Assembly: GCA_021292105.1 (NCBI GenBank)
Contig: CM037862.1
Span: 29,916,169 to 29,980,168 of the forward strand
Reading direction: 5' to 3'
Length of the DNA stretch: 64,000 bases
DNA from: Anadara kagoshimensis
Lineage: Eukaryota; Mollusca; Bivalvia; Arcoida; Arcidae
In this document: positions 1 to 12,514 of the stretch, one piece after another
Numbering within the stretch: position 1 is the stretch's first letter
Layout: each line of letters starts with the position of its first letter
Program-made: the position numbers and the translations under genes
Notes under the pieces: generated by a model
Databases searched by the model: none
Told to the model about the DNA's origin: nothing
Seen by the model: the letters and a program-made list of their open reading frames with translations, nothing else

Positions 1-1014
1 TGGGCATGAGACATTGACTCAACATTGAAAATGGGTTGTATTTTGTTCCCAACATTGACAACACAATTACAACGTTGTTTCAACATAATTTTTTTCAACG
101 TAAAACATCATAATCCACCTTTAATCAACAGGAACAAAACATTGGAACAATGTTATTATTCGAAATTGGATCAATGTCAGTTTTTGCAACGTCAAATCAA
201 CCTGTTTTTAATATTGATTTAACCTTAGAATATACTTTTTATCAACATTGTTTAAATGTTATTTTGCCTACTTGGCTTCCATATTTAAATTTGGTGACAA
301 GGATGGCAAAGATAGGTACCATAAATGGCTTCGATTAAATAATTAAATTGGGGGTCTCGAATATTTTGGTATATTGATTACATAGTAACACTTGGGAACC
401 CTTTTGTTTCTGCTGGTAACGGAAAAACATCATGCTGCAGAAACATCATTTACACAGGGAAAGATCAAATAATGTGATCCCCTATCCATCTGATACATTA
501 GTTCCACAAATTTTCAGGGTTTGTCAAATGGTACATGGTTAAATAGTAACCCCTATTACTTGATCTGCTATGCAAAATTTTTCTAATAGATTTACTGTAA
601 CAGCTGGCTGGGAAGTAAATCTTTTTTAATATTTCGTTTAAATTTTGAATATACATGTAACACCTGTTTTACTGTAATTTTTTTTTGTCTAACATGAATG
701 AATCTAGTATATGTTTTTGTGTTTTGGGGTTTTTTTTGTTTTGGTTTTTTTTTCCATTTTTGTCAAATATTCATCCAACATGCATTATATGAAGTTCTCC
801 TCTGTGTATATGTGTATTTTATAAACAATTTAAATGTTTGAATGTTTTAGAAAACCCAATAATTTTCAATATAAAACATATCCATGTTTGTTATAATGAG
901 ATTAAATCTAGCTGCTGGTTCAGCTACTAAGTCAAATAAAGACTATATATTATACATAAAATTCTTGGATTTTGTTTTAATTTTACTACATCAGTGTTTT
1001 TTCTCTTTCATTAT
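1..1014. other. Gene-free AT-rich flank, AACATTG-rich start
   Basis: No gene seen. The first 300 bases are rich in AACATTG/CAACGTTG words in both orientations, which looks like the remnant of a dispersed repeat; the rest is plain AT-rich sequence. Confidence 0.5.
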
Positions 1015-3030
1015 TGGGACCTCACTGGCCAAGTGATCTGAAGCGTTTGCTTACAGATCACAGTACCATTATCACTTTGGTTGGAATCCCACTAGGGCAA
1101 ATGCTAGTGTGAAAAAGCTGGTAAATTTGATTGCTGTAAGTCAGTGGTTTTCTCTATGCACTCTGGTTAGGGGGTATGTATACTGGTTTACCTCTGTCCT
1201 CCCGTCCATTCATCTGAAACAAAAATTTACCTAAGTTTTCTCAGCAACGTAACACAGCCACTTAAAATTTTGTATGCGAGTTCAGGATGAGGTCCCATAT
1301 TGCAAATACTGATTTCAAGTCTGCCGGACATCTGCTTCCAGTTTACTGACTTATTTTATTTTTCGACATTTACATTCAATGGTTTAAGTTAAAAGCGGGG
1401 TACATACCAAGTGAGCAGTGGATTACAGCTTTCTTGTTTCTTTCACTATCCGAGAACTGACAACAATATAAGTGAAGAAATCTTGGCTCATGCTTAAAAA
1501 CCCCCCTCTGGTCAAACAAAAGAGTTTTGTCTGGGCACTCTGGTTTCTTTCCCTATTCCAGAATTGACCACTTTGATATAAGTGAAAGAACCTTGACAGG
1601 TGCATAAAACTGCAATACTTCACTTCAACTTATTGTAGCCATGATAGTTGTTAAACCTTGTTGCCCTTGCCTCATTTTATCTATAAAGTTGATTCAAACA
1701 TGGAATTACTTGGGGCTTTGGTGGCCATATAGTCTAAAGAACCCGCTCCGCCTCTCACTTCCTAAGTTCAAATCTCATTTTGGACAGAACCTAGTGCAAA
1801 AACTTTTGTCAGTTCACTTTGACCAAGGAAGGCAACTTTTTCCAGGTATCTCGGATTCCTGAACCATCTCAAAACTGACTGCCTATATACAAGTGAAAGA
1901 ATCATGACACCATTAATCTACTCCATCCCCAATTAAATCTGATCAATGTTTAAATTTAAGAATTGACTATTTCTTTAGCACACTTCCATGTGGTGTTTGA
2001 AAGGGAAAGTGTTATGATCTTGTGTTCTAAAATTGTTTGAATAAATAACATACTTGTCCACAATGTTAGATTTACATTTCAAACCATGATGCCACATTAT
2101 ACAAATACAAACAACTGCAGAAGACCTTCGTATGAAAGCAAGTGATTTACATATTGCTGTTGGGACATATGGTAGTGTGAGAATGGTTGTCAGTGTATTT
2201 GACAAAGGTCAGTTTTCTCTTGATGCTCTAGATTTCCTTCATTGTTCCAGAACTGACCACATCAATATAATTAATTGAATGGGGTTTTATGTTCAGTCAG
2301 GATTATTTCACTTGATTAAATATTCAATGTTACATGCAAATGGCACATAATGACATATATTGATTGACCTTTGAAATAAATGGTATTCTTAATTTTGATG
2401 TCATATATGGTGACGTTGCATTAGCCAGACAGGAGCTGCTTAGTCTTCAAGACCACCTGGCTTTAATTCCACGGTTGAAGTTTACATGTTTACCTAAATT
2501 TGCCAGTTTTCAAGTTTTTGAATTGCTTTTGTGGTTATGGTTTGGTAATGGATTGTTTGTGTTTGATATATCCTAATAGTCTAAATTGCATGGATCACTA
2601 GGTCTTTAAAAGACTACAATGTACTGTATACGTAGAAATATTCACTGGCATAAACTTTCCCAGTTTTTGTATTGAGAGATTTTTCGCTGGTATAAACTTT
2701 CGCGGTTATGGTATGGAGAGCATTTTCGCTGGTATAAACTTTCTCGGTCATATAGATGGTGTAAGCATTTGACAAGGATATAAAATTTCACGGTGGATTT
2801 ATTTTCGTGGTTGATCAGCGACTGCGAAATTAGCGAAATATTTCTAAGTATACAGTATATTAAAATCCCAATTAGGGCAGATCCAATGTGAGAAAGTTTG
2901 TAAATAGCTTGCCAAAAGTCATTGGTTTTATCTGGGCACTGTCTACCACTATAAATGAACTGACCACCTATATACCGGTAAGTGAAATAATCTTGACTGG
3001 AATGTAAAATTCATTACTCCATACAACTCT
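1015..3030 (+). repeat. Cluster of diverged SINEs (family 1)
   Basis: At least four copies with the same plan: a tRNA-like head (A box TGGCCAAGTG, B box GGTTGGAATCC), a body phrase like CAGTGGTTTTCTCTGGGCAC..TCTGGTTTCC, and a tail phrase AACTGACCAC..GATATAAGTGAAAGAATCTTGAC. The best whole copy is 1716-1907; others lie near 1019-1150, 1435-1600, 2120-2300 and 2870-3005. A MITE (2622-2858) interrupts the cluster. Confidence 0.75.
2622..2858. mobile_element. MITE with TACTGTATAC-type inverted ends
   Basis: Left TACTGTATACGTAGAAATAT and right ATATTTCTAAGTATACAGTA are inverted repeats. The interior has three tandem copies of a TTCGCTGGTATAAACTTTC phrase. Non-coding. Confidence 0.75.
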
Positions 3031-6000
3031 CAAATGAAGAAGACACAAAACATTTGAAAGAAAAATGTTTATATTTGCATTAAAATGGAACAATCAAGTT
3101 TTCACATACACACATACCGTAATCATACGTTTACCATCTTTGGTCCAACATACACAATGCATAATTTACATTATTAAACAGTTATCAACACATTCACCTA
3201 CATACACACGTAAATCTCACTCATGTTTACACGTAAATATAATATTTAGACAATCATACATTAAAACATTTTTATCATAATTTTTCTCTTCAATAATTTC
3301 TCTATTTTCAAACTAAAAAAAGCCCCTGTACAGATCAGAATAAACATAGCTAAAACAAGTATTTATTTTTCTTCTCTTCTTTTCTAATAATTACATACAA
3401 TAATTGATACAGAGATATTTTCAATTCAGGCCAATTTTATTTACACAATGAAAAATATATTTATAAGTTAAAAAGTTAAAATTCTTCATAAATAATGTTG
3501 GTTACTATGCCAACAGTAATATAAACAAACAATTAAAACGATAGATAATAATGATAAAAACATGATACAATAACTTAGTTCTTGCTTAAAAAGTTCAAAA
3601 AAAAAAATATCTGATAATTAATTTTCTTCAATTTCACAACAGTTTAATAAATTTACCCATGTGGTAATTAACTGACAATTTCTTTTTACTCATTCCTCTT
3701 TCTAAAATTTCAATGACTATGGTGTATTTTTATTTTTTTGGTGAAAATTAAGTTACTCGATATTTGCTTAGAATAACATCATTTAATGTCCATACTACAT
3801 TTTTGGACAGATTGGAAACTCAAAAAGAAGCCAGCTGAGTAATGAAGTTTTAAAGACCCAATAAATATTTTCTCAAATTTTGGAATATGTCTACTAAGAA
3901 ACTTTTGGAAACCTAGAGTACTAATGTATATACCAAAACTTTAACAAGTAAAGTCTTTTGTAAAAAAAATTTAAATAATAATTTTCTGAAAACTACAAAC
4001 AAGTATTTTTCAAATAAAATTCGTGCAATCCATGCACTGTTGGTTCTTTCAGGTATAACAAAACACCACTTACACATCTAACTTAGAAATTGCCACACAT
4101 AATACACACATGGATTAAACCTGATTAATCTATTGTGAAATTGGAGATTTATTATTTATATATAGGTGAAAAGAAAGACATGGTAGATGTCACATTATGT
4201 ACATTAACTTTACATAAAGCATTGTCCATATATATAATATACTAACTGGTGATACAACAATGAAAAACTAAAACTCTGCTGTTATGTTTTGGTTACAAGG
4301 CTCTATTTAGATGAACATCTCCAATAAAATTAGAGTTAATTTAGATAAAAAAACATTTTGCTGTTCAAAACTTAGTAGTGGTCTTTTAAACATTTTTTTT
4401 CAGATTTCAGATTTCTCTAAAAGTGATTAATATAGAGTTAAATAATTTTATGTCATTTAATCCATTTTCTCCACCAATCCACCCACCCGACATTCATACT
4501 ATAGATTTGCACTTTTAGCAACCATGTCAACAAAAATGTCCGATAATATTCAAAATATAAGTAAAATTTACCCAGGAAAATTTGCAATTAGGATTCAAAG
4601 TGAAATGGACATAGAAATTGAGAACTGTCAATCAAAATCACCTGTTAACTAAAGAGGAAATGGTGAAATTGACATCTCTGTTGACCTGTCAATAATTCCA
4701 AGAAACTGACACAGCTGTGTACCAGGTGCAGGTGTTCAAATCCAAAACTTCAAAACTTTGCTGTTTGTCACATTTTAACACTCATTTTAATGGGGCTCCC
4801 TATGGGGGCTAAATTTTTTAATTTTTGAAAATTTTAAAAATGTAAATTTTTTAAAGAAAATATTTTTAAACCCTGTTAGAATTGGTTTTGCATCTGTAAA
4901 TATAATATTTTTCGTTTTTAATCATTTTTTAAAATGTGATAATATTTTTTATTAAAAAAGAAAATATAACAATTATAACCCCTAATTTTTTCCTTTGGGG
5001 TTCTCTCTGTATATGACAAGGACTGGGTGAAATAGAAAATGGTGGCCAGCATCTCTGAAGAAATTGTAAGTGTGGCAACTTGCTTTTACCAATACCCTTT
5101 TCGCAGTGTCAACTGTTTAAATGCCAAATCTGAAGACAATTCAAATTACTAAATACACAAAATTTCAAACTTGGAATATATAAGAGTATGCCACCTTTGG
5201 CTGCTGCAGAGGTCACTTACAATTAGAAGTGATTGAAACTGACTGAGCAACATAAAACATCATCAAAACAAAATATAATTTTTCAAAATATTCAGTTTAC
5301 AAATTTGCTCACAAGAAAAATTTTCAAAATATTCAGTTTACAAATTTCCGCATAAAAATGGAACCATTGAAAAAGAAACTAGAACTAACTTTCCATTGCC
5401 TTCAAAACCGAACATAACAACAGAATTCTGTTTCACTGATTGTTAATTTCAAACCATAAACAGATCCATATTAGTGGAATTTAGTGCATACTTATTTTAG
5501 AGAATTTACTTTCCAGAAGGACTAAAGGTAAGTACAGCACACCAACTTCTTGTATACCCATCGAGTCACTTGCATTTAATTTTAGCCAAGTTTTATTTGG
5601 CAGAGAGACCAAACCTGGAAAAGCACTAAAATAAGACTGCAGCTAATATTTCCCTGTTTACAGTGTTAGATAGTGCAAAAAAGACATTTAAAGATGCACA
5701 GGGCTGGCAAACTTAAAGAGTGTGTGGGTGTCCATGTGCCTGCATGTGTGTACATGCCTGCATGTGTGTGTGTGTTCATCCATGCATGCATAATTGCATA
5801 TATGTATGCCTGCATGTGTGTTCATGGATGCATGTGTGTTTATGTGCCTGCATGTGTATATGTGTGCTTATGTGTGTTTAATTACCCATTATTTAATATA
5901 TACATACATGATAAGTACCAGTAAGCCTATCGTTCATCATTTATTACCAGATAACATACACTGATGGATTGATGTAGGCCACCATAGTCGACAAAACAGA

Positions 6001-9000
6001 TTTATATTTATATGTATAAATAACCGAGCTCAGCTCAAAGTAGGCTTATATAAACACAATTTACAAAATAAATGGGGGGTCAAAAACATTCAGAACAAAG
6101 TTGTTCAAAGTTTTATCATCTTAACAAAGTAGTTCGTGGAAAATTAGCATATTTACAAAATATACATTTTTATCTGCTAGCAAAAACACAAAGATCAATT
6201 ATTTCTGTTTGGAAAAAAAAATTCAAAAAGAATTTCATAACTCTGTACACTAAATTTTCAACATAAATTTTGAAATGCAAGTGTTTACTAAACCAACCAT
6301 GTAAAGTTGACAAAACTCTGAACAACTAGCCCTTGTTGACTTATTTCAATTGTGTTCAAACACAAACAACATACATGTATATGCAAGAATCAAAGACAAA
6401 TGTATAACATTTATAAATAAATATTATTTCCACTCACAAGTGCAAATAACTCCAAAAACTATCCATATAAAATCATTTATTCTCATTATATTCTAAACCA
6501 TATCCCGTACCGGTTGTTACTTTTTTCAAAATGGTTACAAGATGTAAAATTTCATTGAAAGCATAGTGTTTATCCATTTCTATATATTTCTAAACAGATT
6601 TGTTGGGGAGGGGTAATGTTTTTAGACTGGAAATAAGTGTAGAGTAAACCAATGGTGTTTTATGCCCTAGTCATAATTATGAATATCCATGTAGAATAAG
6701 GAAACTTCACCAAAGGGGTTGAATACCTGGTATTACATTATAGTCATTGACAAGGCTTGCCAAGTCACTTGCTGGAAATACTGAACCCTGAGAGCAAGAT
6801 ATCCCTATCCTACATGGACACCTTATACTGGATTCTTTTTCTTCCATTTGAAAACCAATGTTTGGCTCCAAATATGATTAACTCGGACAACTGTGTCATG
6901 TTTGCAAATCTAACTTTGTTATTCAATTTTTTCAAAAAATAAAAAAAAACTTAATAATTTACCCTATATGTCCGATTAAAATTAAATCTCATAAAATAAT
7001 AATGAGTAAAGCTATAAACAAGATTATTTCACTTACATCAAGATATCACCAGCTATAAGTGGCAGAAAAATGGTAAAATATTTGCTTTTTGAAGCAAAGA
7101 TTAATATTTCTGAGGTTGCAATACATCATTTGTCTTTTAATTGAGTGATTTCCATCATATCCAATGAATTGTTAAAATTCCATTTTTATCTTTGAAAAAG
7201 TCAGAATATCGGTATATAGAAATACACTCAGTTCAATTAATTGCACACACACACACAACACATTATCGTGTAAATGCACACACACACACAATTTCTTTGC
7301 TTTACATATGCATTTGTACACAGAACACATATGAGCATAAAATCTTTAACAATCCATCAATACCACATATACATCTTGCACTTGTAGCTGACACAAATCA
7401 GAAGTTATTGTTTTTTCATTCACATGTAGAATGGATTTAAATAACACTTTAACATAAAATGCTTTAACACTTGTTATTTAGTATTTCATACTTCTATAAA
7501 CTGGATGTCATTCTATCTAACACACCTGTACATCATATACATATATATATATATTACCCTCCTGACATACAATAATGTATATAAAGTCCTTAGAAGTTCT
7601 AATATAGACATTTTTACTAACACTCCCAAATCGGCATGTGCATCATATCACAATAATATTTACAAATATCTACGACAAATATAGTAACAGGGGTTTCGGG
7701 AGTGTACCAAAACGTTTATGTCATTAATTTTTAGTATAATTTCATTTTTAAAGGAATACATCGGTGGATTGATTCCATATCCAATGAAAATAACCGTATC
7801 ATATAAACATTAAGGGTTATCATGTGATACCTAGACCACCCCATTCATTTCTTATAAATATATGCAGACAAACTCATTGGAGCTTAATTTGCCCTGCAAT
7901 GTTTGTACATAACTTTATTTCCATTGATTATAGAATTATAAAATTTGATATTTTCAGATCAAAATGATGTTTCTCAAAGTTTACAAATTCCAGAAGCAGC
8001 AAAAACAATAATTGCACACAAAAATTAGAGGGTATAATGCTGTGTACAGGTGAAAAATCATTACTGTTAACCATTGTCATCTCTAAATCTATATTGGTAT
8101 GACCAGATTCTTTTGGTTTCTTGATTTAGAGTTGTAAGGAATAGCACTGACATTCGTTTTCAATATGCTCTCGATCTTTTTTGTATTTTTTCACATCCAC
8201 AAGATAAAATGAAAACCCAACATTTTAGGAATGATTTAGAAAAGGTACAAATTCACTTTGAATACTTTTATATACTTTAATATATTTTTTCCAAATGGTT
8301 CAAAGCATATATAAGTATTCTTAACATACGGTAATTTTTTCTGTGTAGACAATTTTCCTAATGATTCATATAATTTTTTCATGTTTACACACTTTTCCAT
8401 TCATTCAAACAACTTTTTTGCCCAAGATTACATAATTTAGTTTATATGTCCACATTTTCACTATATATATCATACTGTCAAACTCCCTCTCCTATTTCTC
8501 TTTCACGTTTGTTCCATGTACAAGCATTAGATTAGACTTATGTGAACACCTCACGATGAGAAACATTTACAACAACATATATATCATAACAAGCCAAAAA
8601 TAGCAACACATCTAGGTTACCTTCTCTCTAAATTATTATATATTAACAAATTGTAATGCATTCATCCGTCCATCCCAAAATCTATCCATCCATCAATCAA
8701 CACATACATTCATATATTAACATTTCTAACCATATCTTTAAATATGAATCACAAAGAGCTGATTTTTTTACTGTTGTTCAGCATCAACAAAAACATATTG
8801 AAACATAAATACGTTAATTAATAATATTTATATTTATATATATATATTTATATATATAAAATGGTTCAAAAACATTATATATATATGCAAGCTTGGCTTC
8901 CATTTTATCATACTTGGCTTCCAATTTCTTAAAACACTATATACATGTGTATATGTAACACTTTACTTATATTTTCATAAACAATGATTTTCAGTTATTA

Positions 9001-9100
9001 ACTACATGGTGTGATTTTCAGTAATGCATTTTCAACAATCTATATTGTATATGACACACAGAATGTGAAAAGAATGCTTTAAATATATGTATATGCATGT
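3031..9100. other. Gene-free AT-rich stretch
   Basis: No exon with conserved coding content was seen on either strand. It contains TGCATG/TGTG low complexity (5720-5880), CA runs (7241-7292), a TA-rich patch (8815-8890) and a direct repeat TTTTCAAAATATTCAGTTTACAAATTT at about 5280-5347. Part may be distal 3' flank of Raf. Confidence 0.5.
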
Positions 9101-9103
9101 ATA

Positions 9104-9448
9104 TACAGCCAACTCTATTTATTATAACTATTTATTCATCAGGCATTTCTTTTGCAAATAATGTTAATTGTCAAAATGTGGAGTTGAATTGAGTCGAGTA
9201 ATAAAATTTTAGGCCTCGGTCAAGAAGTTTAACTTATAATGAAGCAGTCAGTTCAAAGATGGTAGAGGAAACTGGAGTAAAAAGAGAAAGCAAGAAAGAA
9301 ACCTTCAGCAAGGGAAATAACAAACTTTCTCATACACAAGTATCTGTCCCAGAGTGGGATTGGAACCTCTAGAGAGAGGCAATATGATTGGTAAGTGAAT
9401 GCTTTAGAGCATTAAACCCTGTTCCATTATAAAGAGAGTTGACTGTAG
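9104..9448. mobile_element. MITE carrying a nested SINE
   Basis: TACAGCCAACTCTATTTATT at the left and AAAGAGAGTTGACTGTA at the right form inverted ends about 345 bp apart. Between them, 9288-9420, lies a minus-strand SINE copy (family 1), so the SINE appears to have inserted into the MITE or been captured by it. Confidence 0.65.
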
Positions 9449-12334
9449 AATACATGTTTGTGTACAGGTTTGAGTAAACTGTCATCCCTATATTAACAAT
9501 AGCATAGTCCATTACTGATTTAATATGGACTTAACCATTGATAAGTAGAGATGTAAGTTTATGAACTTAACAGTACATGTATATGGGTGTACACAGAAGT
9601 ATAGTTTTGTTACTATGGTAACTAAATGTCTCTAGAATTATAAGAAGTATCAAACTGATAAACATTTATTGCTGCAGAGGAGGAAAGGAATGTTTAATGA
9701 AGACAAATATTTATATGACGAGTATTGCTTAAAGCATTGTCAAAGTTTTATGACAAAAAAAGAAAGATAAAGTCCTTTTAAATGCCCAGGTCAAGTGTAT
9801 TTTATGGATATGGGCTGACTAATTGGAATGGTGTAAGAATATTCTAACTTAAAGAATAACTTCTAGATTTTATTTATCACTGTTTAAATGCTACGATAAA
9901 ACTTTTTCCCCAAAGACTCCCCATCCATTGCTTAGCAAGCATAACAACAAACCAGGCACATTCAGCAGCCAGCAGAAGTGTTTTATTGTGAGTTTTATAT
10001 CTAGGGGGTTGATTGCATTCTTTGTATTTCACTTTCAATATTCAAAGTCAATATGTCAATATTCAGATTCTATTTAGGGTCGAAAAATGAGTCTAGAACA
10101 TACACTATATACCCCCCTCTCCTCCCAAAAAAGTTACAACTCAATATTTCTCAATGTCTCATAATGATTTATAGAAATTTAATTTCATGCCATATCGTCA
10201 TTTAACACAAAAAATTACATACAAGTGTATAGTTTTATCAATAAAATATAAGTGGCTCTTACCAATTTTACAATCTATGGCATTTCCACCCATTTACTAG
10301 CCCCGACTTCAGTATGCACCTCCCATTTTTTTGTCTCCTATCCATGATGCCCCTCCCTTTTACCATCCTTAATCTATGGTGCCCCTCCCATTTTGCCATT
10401 CCTAGTGATGGCTAGTAAGCTGTGTTATATTTGTCTTTTTTGGTATAATATGCATTAAAATGGCAGATATGCTGAAAATATCAGTTAATTTTTTTTTTAA
10501 AAAATAGACAAAATTTAGAAAAGCATTTTTTTGTAAAAGGGGAGCACATGATTTCATAATTAGTACTGAAAATAAAATCTGATTGACATATAGTCATCAA
10601 TGATTGATACCATGATTTGCATCTATATTTGACACCATTAGAATCACTTTAAATGAGATTTTAGACATTTTTAGCCAGTCTGGTCTTACTTGTCTTCATT
10701 TTTGTCAAACATGTATCATTCTTCTCCTTTTCTTGTGTATATTTTCCTCCTCTTCATGTTTTTCTTTTCTGTTCTTTTCCTTCACTTTGTTTTGTTTTCA
10801 TAACGTCGGATTCACTCTTTCTAAGTTTTTCTCATACTTTTTAGTAAAAATAAATTAATGGTAAGTTGTCTCAATGTTTTCATATTTTCATCCAAAAATT
10901 CAATAAAAGCTTTAAAAGAAGTTTAAGTAATCACAATTACCCTATAAATGCACTCAACAAATTTATCAACACTTCATTTTTTTTAAAACTCCTTTCATTC
11001 TTTCCAATACCAATCAGTTGGTTGGCATGGCAAAGTGAAATATACATTTATTTTTTTCACGTTTGCAAATTTAAATTTGTCCATGATTACATATATTGAG
11101 TAGATTATTTACACAAATCCGCAATAAAAGCTTGTTATATCACAGAACCAAATGACAACCGTATTTTATTTGAAATCTATGACATCACATAAAAGTCCAG
11201 GTTGCCATTTTATAAAAGTTGAAATCTGACATACGTACAGCCAGTTATTTATTATAATGTACAAGCACATAACCGATATTATAAAATCACATTTCCATTA
11301 CACAGTAAGATGTAATTCAGCCTTTTTTACTTTTCTCTCTCTGATATTATAAGGTCAAGTTATATAATTGTGGTAATCTTTATACGGTAGTAATGCCCAC
11401 AAATTGACACACAATATTACTTAGATGCTATTTATTTTCCATTTTCCATATTATATCAGTAATTCCAATTGATATTAAATCATCAAAGTTTCAGTGCTAT
11501 AACACCTTTCATAAGTAACTCAAATACATAAATCTTTTTGTATATTACATTCATAGTTTTCTAGTTCCACCTGATATCCAGAGGGAGGGTGACAACTCCG
11601 TCCAATAATCCACAGGTTGTGGAATTACATTTTCCAGAAGATGAAGCACACCTAACATACCTCCCTATGCTGTGGAATTTTTCCTATATCCGAAAAATGG
11701 GGTATCACTTCAACTCCAGATGCTGTGGTAAGCTACCTTAAATCCACAGGTGGCGGAAATGACCCAATTTTCACAAACCAAGGTATGTAAAGTCTCATAT
11801 TAATGGGTCTGTGGCAATACATCGTCCACATAAATTACCCATAATTCACTGTAAAATGTAATCTCATAAATAACAAAAAACAACAATTACAAAGTCATCT
11901 AAATGTTTGTCATAAACGGGAAATATCTGAATCTTTTAAAGCATTTTCAGGATGTCTGACTTCCCAAAGGATCCATGCTCTTCATGCTCCTTCCTGAAAC
12001 TGGCTGGGAGCAATGCAAATGAACAGATTGCTGCTGTTGGTCATGTAATATCACTGTTATTAAACTTGACCTCTCTAGTTGATGTTTGTAAAAAGCTTGG
12101 ACCAACACAAATGACAGAAATGTGGCCATTGGTGGTTGTGGTAATTACCAATAATAAGCAATACCTTACTCTCTGGTCTTAAAAATCTTCAAGTTGAGAG
12201 CAGCACAAATGAAAAGAATATGGCCGTTCTTGACATTACCCTCAAATCTTGATATTAATGAAGTCGAGGCCAATGCAAATGAATAGAATGTAGCCATCAG
12301 CTGAAGTTTTCACCATTTTGAAGCCCCAATGACC
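9449..12334. other. Gene-free region 3' of Raf
   Basis: No coding exon seen. It probably includes the Raf 3' UTR (minus strand), but several AATAAA candidates (for example TTTATT on plus near 11240 and 11428) make the end uncertain. Confidence 0.45.
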
Positions 12335-12514
12335 TCAATAATGACCAGTATTGAACAGAAAATGTGGATACTGGCTATTTATGGGTGTTATTGGTGATGC
12401 ACATGAATACATGAAGTCTAAATCTTCTGTTTGAGATGAGTTTAGTGTGGGTTCCGATGCACTCCGATGTACTTTGGGTAACGATCGTGCCAGAGATTCC
12501 AAGACAGATAATAT
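12335..12514 (-). CDS. Braf: Raf last coding exon, C-terminal 14-3-3 site and stop
   Basis: 59 codons plus TGA. Starts [26 protein letters not shown] is the C-terminal activating 14-3-3 site (human S729). [16 protein letters not shown] matches the human TEDFSLYACASPKTP tail. The last residues are lineage-specific. The polyadenylation site was not located with confidence. Confidence 0.96.
   Translation of the reverse strand: MLSVLESLARSLPKVHRSASEPTLNSSQTEDLDFMYSCASPITPINSQYPHFLFNTGHY

Noticed and set aside
5673-5924. Cys-rich open frame resembling a conotoxin-like peptide
   Set aside because: It is a translation of TGCATG/TGTG low-complexity DNA; no signal peptide or cysteine framework.
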